Below are positions 1 through 5,715 of a stretch of 5,764 nucleotides of DNA, piece after piece. This DNA comes from a bacterium. GTDB taxonomy: Bacteria; Chloroflexota; Dormibacteria; UBA8260; Bog-877. The stretch lies in contig JAKAWF010000239.1 of the NCBI GenBank assembly GCA_021817025.1, positions 1 through 5,764 of the forward strand, in the 5' to 3' direction. The position numbers were made by a program, and so were the translations under genes. The stretch's first letter is position 1. Each line of letters starts with the position of its first letter. Under the pieces are notes generated by a model that had not been told where the DNA came from, ran no database searches, and saw only the letters and a program-made list of their open reading frames with translations.

Positions 1-357
1 CCCGCACGTGGCAAGGGGGCGGCCCGGACTAAGCCTGCACAGGCGTCGCTTGCGCAACCGTCAGTGGCGCATATGCAACCTGCGCAGGTGCATGGGTCGC
101 AAATGGGAACCCGGCCGGACCTCGCCGCAGAGGCGGCCGCGGCGGTCGCCGCGCCAGCGCGGACCCGGGCCCGCGAGATTGCGGACCGGCGCCTGCACGT
201 GATGATTACGGAGACCGAAATGGAATATCTACGCGACCTGGCCCGCAGGAAAGCCGGTGACCTGGGCAGAGTCTTCGGTGACTCGGCGAGCATCGGTCAG
301 GTGGTCCGGTACCTGATCCACTTCCACCGGGAGTCCGAGCAGCGCACCAAACTGTAG
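1..357 (+). CDS. Ribbon-helix-helix-like protein, 5' end outside window
   Basis: The frame is open from the first base to the TAG at 355-357, so the gene probably starts left of the window. GTG at 64 and ATGs at 73 and 91 are possible internal starts, but none has a clear Shine-Dalgarno. The first ~55 visible residues are Ala/Pro/Arg-rich and low in complexity, suggesting a disordered tail. The C-terminal ~50 residues look folded: a short strand (RRLHVMIT), a helix (ETEMEYLRDLARRKAG), then a second helix (SIGQVVRYLIHFHRES). This strand-helix-helix order fits a CopG/MetJ-type ribbon-helix-helix DNA-binding domain, which would dimerise and bind DNA through paired strands. That assignment rests on the pattern alone. 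The next gene begins 16 bp downstream, so the two are probably one operon. An autorepressor or a plasmid/relaxosome accessory protein are both possible roles. Confidence 0.6.
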   Translation, partial: PARGKGAARTKPAQASLAQPSVAHMQPAQVHGSQMGTRPDLAAEAAAAVAAPARTRAREIADRRLHVMITETEMEYLRDLARRKAGDLGRVFGDSASIGQVVRYLIHFHRESEQRTKL

Positions 358-373
358 AGGAGCGAAGGCACAG

Positions 374-1300
374 ATGGGTGTCAAGGTGACAGCGGTGGGG
401 ACATTGCGGGCCGCGCCAAGGCCCTGGGGCCAGGGCGTGACCTTCGAAATGGACTGCCCAACCAAGACCACGCCCCCCAAGGGTCTACCCGCGCCGGCGG
501 GCCTCCCGGTCACCGTGCTCTGCTCTCTCAAGGCCTGGCGGTCCGTGCAGGCAGAAGTGGTCCAGGAGGCAAGGCTCATCGCCGAGGGGGAGCCCTGCCC
601 TGATGGGCCAGCAGCGGCCGAATTGGATGGCCTCAGCATCGTCGCCCTGAAGTTGGCCACTCTACCCCCGAAGGAGGGGGAAGGATCCGCCGCTGAGGTG
701 GCAGCAACGGTCGCATTGCCCACCATCCCGCCACCGGCCACCCCGGGCCGGCAACCGTACCAGGTGGTCCGCGGCCATATCAGCCCGGCGGATGCGCGCA
801 GCGCCTGGGAGGCCGAGGACGGCCGGTGCGAGGCATGCGGGCGCCCCATGGCCTGGCATTGCGCCTATTTCGCCCGGCTGGGCGCCGCCCCTGGCCGCCC
901 CTTTACCGCAGATAACGTCCACCTGCTCTGTGTGGACTGCAAGTTCCGCCAGCCGGACCCCCTGGTCGAGGCCACCATAGCCGACGTGGTGGCAGATGCC
1001 GTCTCCAAGCGCCTCGGCCGGCCGACGTCGGATGCGGCAGACTGGCTGCGACAGCAGCTCCTCGCCCACGCCGTACTGGTGCAATACCACCGGACCACCC
1101 GTCGCTACTGGCTGCCGGGAGTAGGAACGTTTGCGCTGGCCACACCGGAAAATGCCGCAGCGGCAATCACCGCGGCGGCCTGGCGGGGCGATCACCTCGA
1201 TGTCATTGTCCGACCACAGGCTCGGACCCGCAGCCTGCCACGCCCGGATCGTGCGCCAGATCCGGCGGAGGCCGTCATGCCCATTGAGCACCAGGAATGA
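374..1300 (+). CDS. OB-fold-like plus HNH/zinc-ribbon-like protein
   Basis: This is a 308-residue protein starting at ATG, with GAAGG 5 bp upstream and GAGGAG further back. Residues ~3-97 look like a five-stranded beta barrel: VKVTAVGTLR, GVTFEMDC, LPVTVLC, a short helix (AWRSVQAEV), ARLIAEGE and LSIVALKLATL. That order resembles an OB fold such as single-stranded DNA-binding proteins have, but this is inference. A Pro/Ala-rich linker (~100-128) follows. Residues 150-192 carry C152-x2-C155, H162, D180-N181 and C186-x2-C189, which matches the layout of HNH endonucleases with a structural zinc site. H162 sits unusually close to C155, no His-His pair is present, and the residue after the last Cys is Lys, so nuclease activity is doubtful. 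The C-terminal ~110 residues are not recognised. The two long frames on the opposite strand show no domain, and the Cys pairs support this frame. Confidence 0.7.
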   Translation: MGVKVTAVGTLRAAPRPWGQGVTFEMDCPTKTTPPKGLPAPAGLPVTVLCSLKAWRSVQAEVVQEARLIAEGEPCPDGPAAAELDGLSIVALKLATLPPKEGEGSAAEVAATVALPTIPPPATPGRQPYQVVRGHISPADARSAWEAEDGRCEACGRPMAWHCAYFARLGAAPGRPFTADNVHLLCVDCKFRQPDPLVEATIADVVADAVSKRLGRPTSDAADWLRQQLLAHAVLVQYHRTTRRYWLPGVGTFALATPENAAAAITAAAWRGDHLDVIVRPQARTRSLPRPDRAPDPAEAVMPIEHQE

Positions 1301-1306
1301 GGTGAT
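1299..1306 (+). promoter_or_regulatory. Shine-Dalgarno for the TTG-started small gene
   Basis: GAGGTGAT overlaps the TGA stop of the upstream gene and lies 6 bp before TTG at 1313. The strong complementarity to the 16S rRNA tail is what supports a TTG start here, and the overlap suggests translational coupling. Confidence 0.6.
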
Positions 1307-1312
1307 AGGCCT

Positions 1313-1600
1313 TTGGACGACCGGAAGGCCGGTCTGGCACTGCTTTCCTGGCTTGACCGGCACCTGCCGGCCGCCGATGCGGCTGAACTGGCGATGCTAC
1401 TGCGTTCGTTCCGCCGGCAGGGCCTCCGCCGACGTGGCGACGCCCGGCGCGCATTTCGCGCGGCCTTTGTAGCCCGCGTCCCGGCAGGGGAGCGTGCCGA
1501 GGCCGAGGCTGCGATCGCCTGGCTATTCGGCGAGCGTTGGCTGCCGCCAGCGGAGGAGGAGGTCCTCAAAATCCGGGCGGAGGAGCGAGGGTTTCTGTGA
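1313..1600 (+). CDS. Small helical Arg/Ala-rich hypothetical protein
   Basis: This 95-residue protein starts at TTG, chosen because GAGGTGAT lies 6 bp upstream; the alternative in-frame starts lie well inside the protein. The gene begins 12 bp after the previous stop and is probably translationally coupled to it. I recognise no family. The sequence looks almost wholly alpha-helical: residues 1-37 form an amphipathic stretch (LALLSWLDRHLPAADAAELA), residues 38-60 are strongly basic (FRRQGLRRRGDARRAFRAAF), and the tail is acidic (EEEVLKIRAEE). There is no signal peptide, membrane segment or Cys/His metal motif. The basic helix could contact nucleic acid, but no function can be assigned. Codons are GC-rich at third positions like the two genes before it, which supports a shared origin. 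Confidence 0.6.
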   Translation: MDDRKAGLALLSWLDRHLPAADAAELAMLLRSFRRQGLRRRGDARRAFRAAFVARVPAGERAEAEAAIAWLFGERWLPPAEEEVLKIRAEERGFL

Positions 1601-1723
1601 GTCGGCCCCCCATCTGGTCGTGGGTGGTGGTCCTGTGTGGATAAATTGAGCTTGCGGCACGGGGCCGGCACGCGTATGAGTGCCGCGATTTATGCCATAG
1701 ACCGCGATGTACTACGGCCGTCG
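1601..1723. other. Non-coding gap after the three-gene cluster
   Basis: No plausible gene is seen between the end of the small gene and the large inverted repeat. A 6-bp stem, CGGCAC (1666-1671) with GTGCCG (1680-1685) around an 8-base loop, is present, and CGGCAC is also repeated at 1655-1660. No T-run follows the stem, so it is a poor candidate for an intrinsic terminator. No promoter is convincing. Confidence 0.5.
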
Positions 1724-1977
1724 CACTATGGTGGACGCGCTCAAGGTAATTGGCCCCAAGTCGGTTGAGATACGTGTCCCGATGTCACCCTTGCCGGCGA
1801 GCCTCTGTGGGCACGGTCCAGGGCGGCGCGGCAGCCCCAGAAAGCTGTGCTGGGGCCGCCCTGGCACGTCAGCCTGCCGTGCCCACCACTCCCCGGCAAG
1901 GGCAGGGCTCCGCTGACACCGGGACACGTATCGTGCGCGTGTTAAGTCCAAATAGCCTGCTCGCTCCCACTATGGAG
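1724..1977. repeat. Large imperfect inverted repeat upstream of kinase gene
   Basis: The two arms read as reverse complements over about 125 bp each. The best block is 1769-1787 against 1914-1932, with 18 of 19 bases matching and tips GATACGTGTCCCG / CGGGACACGTATC. Further paired blocks are CCCTTGCCGG (1788-1797) with 1893-1902, GTGGGCACGG (1807-1816) with 1877-1886, CCAGGGCG (1818-1825) with 1857-1864, and GCCCCAG (1834-1840) with 1850-1856. The innermost pair leaves a 9-base loop. Outside the core, weaker symmetry about the same centre (~1850) continues to CACTATGG at 1724 and the matching CCCACTATGGAG at 1966-1977. The centre contains no gene. It could be a foldback or MITE-like element, a structured leader of the downstream operon, or two diverged inverted copies of one sequence. 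No target duplication was recognised at its ends. Confidence 0.75.
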
Positions 1978-2038
1978 TCACCGCTTGGCACTCAAAGTAT
2001 TGATATGAAGGACTCGTCTCCGTATTGGAGGTGCGCGA
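1978..2038 (+). other. Leader between inverted repeat and kinase start
   Basis: This is a short, relatively AT-rich stretch (1985-2026) ahead of the kinase Shine-Dalgarno. TTGGCA at 1985-1990 could serve as a -35 element, but the AT-rich TATGAA that follows it is only 13 bp away, too close for a standard sigma-70 promoter. The start of transcription is therefore unresolved, and it could also lie within or before the inverted repeat. Confidence 0.3.
2027..2033 (+). promoter_or_regulatory. Shine-Dalgarno deciding the kinase GTG start
   Basis: GGAGGTG lies 5 bp before GTG at 2039. It supports this start, which places the glycine-rich loop at residues 18-26, the usual distance from the N terminus for PknB-type kinases. 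Confidence 0.75.
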
Positions 2039-3682
2039 GTGTTTCTAGCGGCGGGCACTACGCTGGGTGGTTACCGTATCGTCAGCCCCCTGGGGCATGG
2101 CGGCATGGCTCAGGTTTATCGGGCTTATCAACCGGCCATGGATCGCTATGTGGCGCTCAAGGTGCTGCCGGCAGCCTTGGGTCAGGACCCGGCATTCCGC
2201 GAGCGATTCCGACGGGAGGCGCAGACGGTAGCAGCCTTACGGCACCCGAATATCCTCATAATCTATGACTGGGGTGAGGAGGACGGGTTGGCTTACCTGG
2301 CAAGTGAGCTAGTTGAAGGCGGTACATTGGCCGACAGACTTGGAACGCCGCTGTCACTCCGGGAGTGTCTGGATATTTTGAGACCGTTAGCTTCAGCTTT
2401 GGATTATGCTCACAAACGCGGGGTGGTTCATCGTGACGTTAAGCCAAGCAATGTACTGTTACACCAAGACGGCACGCCGGTGCTCTCTGACTTCGGAGTC
2501 GCGCGCATGCTGGAGGGGAATCCGCAACTTACGTCTGTAGGTGTGCTTGTGGGTACCCCTGCCTATATGGCACCGGAGTGTCTGGAGGGAGGCGGGACCG
2601 GTCCTTCGGTGGATATCTATGCCTTGGCCGTCATGCTGTACGAGATGCTGACGGGGTTTGTACCGTACACTGCGGAGACACCTGCAGCAGTATTGCTGGC
2701 CCATCGGGAGGGTCCGCTGCCGCTGCCGCGGGCCCGCAACCCGAACCTGTCCGAGGCCGTAGAGACGGTAGCGCTGAAGGCTTTGGCGCGCGAACCCGGC
2801 GCTCGTTTCCAGAACGCTGGGAAACTGGTGCAGGCATTCGACCAGGCGTTGAGTGGGCAGGCACCGGTTCCGGAGGAGACGCGTGCCATGGCGGCTCCAA
2901 AGGTACGGTTGCCCTTGATCAGGTGGCGGAGGATTGTCTTGTCAACGGCGACTGGTGTTCTGGTGCTGGTGGGGGGAGTCCTGTGGTGGGTGCATCATTC
3001 TGCGACGGTACCAGCAGTGGTGGTGGATACTGCCGCCCCGCCACCACATGGCCGGCGGCTCTTCCAACTAGGGATGTCGCGGCCTACCGCCAACGAAGTG
3101 GTCTATGTGGGGAACACGCAGGGGGCGCACATCCGCTTCCTGGGGAATGCGGTACAGATTGACGCCGTGGAATCGGCCACGGGCTCTGCTCTACCCCCGT
3201 TTTTGGGACTTCCGGCCGTCGAGGAGGGGAACTTCGTGGAGGATGTTGGCCTACAGGTCATTTCCGGAGCTGGGGCTGTGGGTTTGGGTTTCCACGGTGG
3301 GCCGACCGGCGAGGACGTGGTATGGTTATCGACGAACGATCAGTTGGTGATTGACCGGTTGCACGCGATCACACCCGCCGACCCTTCCACTCAACCGGTG
3401 TATCTGTATGGCCCGAAGCCACTGCAGGTGCTATCTACTGCCGCGGGTGCCGTGGATGTGGCGTTGGCGGAAAGAGGTGGGCGGATCGCCGTCTATCTTG
3501 ACGGGCGCCAAGTAGCCACGACCCGAGATGCGAAGCTCACAACCGGTTGGTTCGAGGTGCGCTCTCAGCCGTTTCCCGGTTCACACCTCACTTTCCGCAT
3601 AACACGTCTTGAGGTGTTCGCACCCGCGACCCAGGGATCAAGTGGCGTTCCTACGTCGTTGACGGCTGCCGTCGGTTCATGA
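2039..3682 (+). CDS. Membrane Ser/Thr protein kinase, PknB type, with ectodomain
   Basis: This 547-residue kinase transfers phosphate from ATP to Ser/Thr residues. All key catalytic elements are visible: the glycine loop LGHGGMAQV (18-26), K41 in VALK, helix-C E60, the catalytic loop HRDVKPSN (131-138, base D133), DFG (151-153), and the P+1/APE segment GTPAYMAPE (172-180). The activation loop carries candidate phosphosites (LTSVG). The kinase domain ends near 275, a basic juxtamembrane stretch follows, and one membrane helix (~299-318, IVLSTATGVLVLVGGVLWWV) predicts a cytoplasmic kinase and an extracytoplasmic C-terminal ~225 residues. That region is beta-rich with a late segment (IAVYLDGRQVATT ... 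FEVRS) reminiscent of concanavalin/LamG-like jelly rolls, so it may bind a sugar or surface ligand; this is inference. No PASTA repeats are present. The FHA regulator gene follows 27 bp later, making it the probable substrate or partner. Confidence 0.95.
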   Translation: MFLAAGTTLGGYRIVSPLGHGGMAQVYRAYQPAMDRYVALKVLPAALGQDPAFRERFRREAQTVAALRHPNILIIYDWGEEDGLAYLASELVEGGTLADRLGTPLSLRECLDILRPLASALDYAHKRGVVHRDVKPSNVLLHQDGTPVLSDFGVARMLEGNPQLTSVGVLVGTPAYMAPECLEGGGTGPSVDIYALAVMLYEMLTGFVPYTAETPAAVLLAHREGPLPLPRARNPNLSEAVETVALKALAREPGARFQNAGKLVQAFDQALSGQAPVPEETRAMAAPKVRLPLIRWRRIVLSTATGVLVLVGGVLWWVHHSATVPAVVVDTAAPPPHGRRLFQLGMSRPTANEVVYVGNTQGAHIRFLGNAVQIDAVESATGSALPPFLGLPAVEEGNFVEDVGLQVISGAGAVGLGFHGGPTGEDVVWLSTNDQLVIDRLHAITPADPSTQPVYLYGPKPLQVLSTAAGAVDVALAERGGRIAVYLDGRQVATTRDAKLTTGWFEVRSQPFPGSHLTFRITRLEVFAPATQGSSGVPTSLTAAVGS

Positions 3683-3695
3683 CTGGGAAAGCCGC

Positions 3696-3701
3696 AAGGA
3701 G
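3696..3701 (+). promoter_or_regulatory. Shine-Dalgarno favouring the GTG at 3710
   Basis: AAGGAG lies 8 bp before GTG at 3710. An upstream in-frame GTG at 3701 overlaps this motif and so could not use it. The later GTG is therefore the better start. Confidence 0.7.
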
Positions 3702-3709
3702 TGGGTGTT

Positions 3710-4324
3710 GTGACGAGTCGGCTCGTCGTTCGCCATCAAGCGCAACCGGGTCGGGTATATCTCTTGGGCGAGGGTGGTTTAGTGCTGGGTCGGGATAGCA
3801 CCAATGATGTGGTGGTAGATAACCCGTTTGTTTCCCGACACCACGCGGAGATCGCTTGGGACGGCGGAGCATACGTGTTGCATGATTTGGGGAGCCGCAA
3901 CGGTACTCGAGTGAACGGAACCCGCATCTCCAAACCGGTGCGCCTCAGGCACGGCGATGTAATTGCGCTTGGGGAGGTGACCTTGGCCTTTCAGATGACC
4001 GAGGAGACGCTCCTGCAAGGCGGGGAGCCGACCGGTGCCCTGCGGGTGGACGTGGAGGCAGCGGAGGCTTGGGTCGGGGATCGTCGCCTGGAGTTGACGG
4101 AGAAGGAGTTCCGAGCCCTGACCTTTCTCTACCGGCGGGTGGGGTTGTTGTGCAGCAAGGAGGACCTCGCGGCACACGTCTGGCCTGAGTATGGAGGCAA
4201 TGTGAACGATAACAACATCGAGCAACTGGTATCCCGGCTGAGACGTAAGCTGGGTGAAGATCCTGGTGGGTCCCGGCGGCTCTTGACCGTACGGGGCCTT
4301 GGTTACCGATTGGTCGCGAACTGA
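3710..4324 (+). CDS. FHA domain / OmpR-type winged-helix transcription regulator
   Basis: This is a 204-residue cytoplasmic regulator. The start at GTG 3710 is chosen from the AAGGAG 8 bp upstream. An FHA domain spans ~5-95 with the expected phosphothreonine-binding residues: G27-R28, S42-R43-x-H45, N64-G65 and N69-G70. A linker of about 15 residues leads to a winged-helix DNA-binding domain of the OmpR/PhoB C-terminal type (~111-203), with LTEKEFRAL, the recognition helix NNIEQLVSRLRRKLG, and the wing ending VRGLGYRLV. There is no receiver domain, so FHA binding replaces aspartate phosphorylation as input. It lies 27 bp after the kinase gene in the same direction. The likely mechanism is docking onto autophosphorylated kinase, or phosphorylation by it, altering DNA binding. 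This recalls EmbR of mycobacteria, which also joins FHA to a DNA-binding domain, though in another arrangement. Its target genes are not visible here. Confidence 0.93.
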   Translation: MTSRLVVRHQAQPGRVYLLGEGGLVLGRDSTNDVVVDNPFVSRHHAEIAWDGGAYVLHDLGSRNGTRVNGTRISKPVRLRHGDVIALGEVTLAFQMTEETLLQGGEPTGALRVDVEAAEAWVGDRRLELTEKEFRALTFLYRRVGLLCSKEDLAAHVWPEYGGNVNDNNIEQLVSRLRRKLGEDPGGSRRLLTVRGLGYRLVAN

Positions 4325-4380
4325 ACTTTCGGACACTGGTTGCAAACCTCAGATGTCGGCTCATTAGGATCGGGATAAGG

Positions 4381-4404
4381 TGGTCCCCAGTGTCAAGACA
4401 CTTG
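4381..4404 (+). repeat. IS3 right inverted repeat (orfB side)
   Basis: The tip TGGTCCCCAGTGTCAAGACA pairs imperfectly with the other end of the element. It was found by searching the region past the orfB stop for a TGGnCCC tip. The identification is moderately secure because no flanking duplication confirms the boundary. Confidence 0.6.
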
Positions 4405-4525
4405 AACGAGGTTCTTTAAGCTATTCCCTTCCCTCCTCACGACCCCAAGGTCTGGAATTCACTCGTCTCTGCTGAGGCCCGGGCGGTGGGGCGGAGACCT
4501 GTTCATGGCGGTGGGGCCTCCTCCG

Positions 4526-5380
4526 TCAGTCCCCGGCGGGCGCGGCCACTTCGCGCTCCGCGTACACCTCTGCCGGGGTCCGGTAGCCCAGCGCCTGGTG
4601 CACCCGCCGGTCGTTGTAGAAGCTCAAATAGCCACCGATGCCGCAACGCGCCTGACGGGGTGTCTCGTAGTCGCGGAGGTAGACCTCCTCGTACTTCAGG
4701 CTGCGCCACAACCGCTCCGTGAAGATGTTGTCCAGGGCGCGCCCGCGACCGTCCATGCTGATCCGCACCCCCGCCTCCGTCACCAGGTCCACATAGCCGG
4801 CAGCCGTGAACTGGCTGCCCTGGTCACTGTTGAGGATCTGCGGCTGAGCCTTGGCGAGGGCGCGACGTACGGGCTCCAGCACGAGTCCCTCTTCCATCGT
4901 GTCGCCGAGTTCCCACTCGACGACGTAACGCGCGTGCCAGTCAATCAGCGCGACGAGGTACATCCACGTCCGGCGCAATCGGATGTAGGTCAGGTCGATA
5001 CCCCAGACCTGGTCCGCCGCCGTGATGCTCAGGCCGTGCAGCAGGTACGGGTACACTTGGTGCTCATGTCGCCGACGGCTCAGGTTCGGCCCGGGGCAGA
5101 TGCCCGCAATCCCCATCTCCCGCATGTGCCGCTGGATGGCCTTGCGGTTGACCACCAACCCCTGCCGCCGCAGTTCCGCCGTGATGCGCCGGGACCCGTA
5201 AAAGGGCCACTTGGTGTACATCTCGTCGATGCGGTTTTTGAGCACCAGTTCTTCCGCCGGGGGCTCGACCGGCTTGTAGTACAGGCCAGAACGGTTCAGT
5301 CCCAGCAGGCGCGCCTGCGTACTCAACGGCGGTGCGCCTTCCCCGGGCTCCAGCAGTTCCAGCCGTTCAAGCCTACTCAA
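4526..5380 (-). CDS. IS3-family transposase OrfB (DDE integrase domain)
   Basis: This is a 284-residue catalytic part of the transposase, which cuts and joins the element ends. An HTH_21-type segment (~41-100, with FYGSRRITAELRR) precedes an rve-type integrase core. The DDE triad is D129 (GIDLTYI), D186 (NSDQGSQF) and E222 (FTERLW), with 35 residues between the second Asp and Glu, the spacing typical of the family. The C-terminal motifs YLSFYNDRRVHQALGY are also characteristic. The separate frame begins at TTG 5380 and overlaps the end of orfA by 8 bp in the -1 frame. The usual active product is an OrfAB fusion made by frameshifting at the A9 run, so a separate OrfB may or may not be made. 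The long frame on the opposite strand is a shadow. Confidence 0.95.
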   Translation of the reverse strand: MSRLERLELLEPGEGAPPLSTQARLLGLNRSGLYYKPVEPPAEELVLKNRIDEMYTKWPFYGSRRITAELRRQGLVVNRKAIQRHMREMGIAGICPGPNLSRRRHEHQVYPYLLHGLSITAADQVWGIDLTYIRLRRTWMYLVALIDWHARYVVEWELGDTMEEGLVLEPVRRALAKAQPQILNSDQGSQFTAAGYVDLVTEAGVRISMDGRGRALDNIFTERLWRSLKYEEVYLRDYETPRQARCGIGGYLSFYNDRRVHQALGYRTPAEVYAEREVAAPAGD

Positions 5381-5660
5381 ATCGAGCGCCTTTTTTTTTC
5401 AGCCACTCGAGCTCCGTGCTCAAGCGACCAATCTCGGCATAGAGTTCGTGGACCTTCTTCTCCTGCTCGGCCCGCTCCAGCCCGCCCCGCTCCCCACGGG
5501 CGAACACCTCGGGCAGCTCCTTCATTACCATGCTCCGCCACCGGTGCAGCATCGTCGGATGCACGTGCCGCTCCGCCGCGATCTGCGCAAGGGTCTTCTC
5601 CTCGCGCAAAACCTCCAGGACCACCTCGGCCTTGAACTGGGCTGGATACTGCTTCCTCAC
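5373..5660 (-). CDS. IS3-family OrfA (DNA-binding HTH and coiled coil)
   Basis: This 95-residue protein recognises the element ends and regulates transposition. The N-terminal half is an HTH_Tnp_1 domain (KQYPAQFKAEVVLEVL, then the helix-turn-helix at ~23-42 with TLAQIAAERHV and MLHRWR). The C-terminal half (~61-90) is a coiled coil with heptad hydrophobics V70, I77, L84 and L73, L80, L87, which in IS3 elements mediates multimerisation. The start is GTG at 5660; only a weak GAGC-type Shine-Dalgarno is seen upstream. The gene ends at TAG just after the A9 run, which encodes the KKK near its C terminus, the usual position of the frameshift site. Length and layout are normal for the family. Confidence 0.93.
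   Translation of the reverse strand: MRKQYPAQFKAEVVLEVLREEKTLAQIAAERHVHPTMLHRWRSMVMKELPEVFARGERGGLERAEQEKKVHELYAEIGRLSTELEWLKKKGARFE
5391..5399 (-). other. Programmed -1 frameshift site (A9 run) joining orfA and orfB
   Basis: On the coding strand nine A residues followed by GG lie near the end of orfA (ctg aaa aaa aaa ggc). The run ends in the A-AAA-AAG heptamer used by many IS3 elements. A -1 slip gives ...KKALDLSRLER and enters the orfB frame directly, bypassing the orfA stop. This is the expected route to the OrfAB transposase. A run this long could also permit transcriptional slippage. Confidence 0.85.
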
Positions 5661-5691
5661 GCTGCTCGGGATTGCTTACGAACCCCCGCCC

Positions 5692-5715
5692 TGACTGTCC
5701 AGTTTTCTGGGTCCA
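5692..5715 (-). repeat. IS3 left inverted repeat (orfA side)
   Basis: Read on the minus strand, the tip is TGGACCCAGAAAACTGGACA, a classic IS3-family terminal sequence. It lies 31 bp upstream of the orfA GTG. The adjoining plus-strand sequence switches at once to IS1595-like coding sequence, which fixes this boundary well. Confidence 0.75.

Larger units (their letters stand above)
4381..5715 (-). mobile_element. IS3-family insertion sequence
   Basis: This is a 1335-bp element reading leftwards with two overlapping genes in the usual IS3 layout. Its ends begin TG and end CA: the orfA-side tip reads TGGACCCAGAAAACTGGACA on the minus strand and the orfB-side tip reads TGGTCCCCAGTGTCAAGACA on the plus strand. 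These share TGGnCCC and GACA at the same positions, about 12 of 24 bases ungapped, which is acceptable for imperfect IS3 ends. Both genes look intact, so the copy may be active. The expected 3-5 bp target duplication is absent: the left flank ends AAGG and the right flank starts CTAT. The left boundary is less certain than the right. About 145 bp without a gene separate the orfB stop from the left end, including an 11-bp direct repeat (GGCGGTGGGGC at 4482 and 4507). Confidence 0.85.

Noticed and set aside
229..849. Long minus-strand open frame opposite the first two genes
   Set aside because: No recognisable domain, low-complexity Ala/Pro/Ser/Gly composition, and it overlaps a plus-strand frame with Cys-pair motifs and good Shine-Dalgarno spacing; typical GC-rich shadow.
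662..1363. Minus-strand 233-codon open frame
   Set aside because: It lies antisense to the OB/HNH-like gene, has no coherent domain, and runs through the operon junction at 1300-1313.
1655..1690. Possible intrinsic terminator after the first gene cluster
   Set aside because: The stem is only 6 bp with an 8-base loop and no T-run follows.
1750..2268. Plus-strand open frame spanning the inverted repeat and the kinase N terminus
   Set aside because: It overlaps the kinase glycine-loop region in another frame, is rich in Gly/Ser/Pro without a domain, and its similarity to a minus-strand frame at 1712-1951 only reflects the DNA inverted repeat.
3701..3709. GTG at 3701 as start of the FHA regulator
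   Set aside because: It overlaps the AAGGAG motif that would have to serve it; GTG at 3710 has the motif at a proper distance.
4505..5635. Plus-strand 376-codon open frame across the IS element
   Set aside because: It is exactly antisense to orfB and orfA, which have clear DDE and HTH motifs; the frame is a shadow of GC-rich codons.
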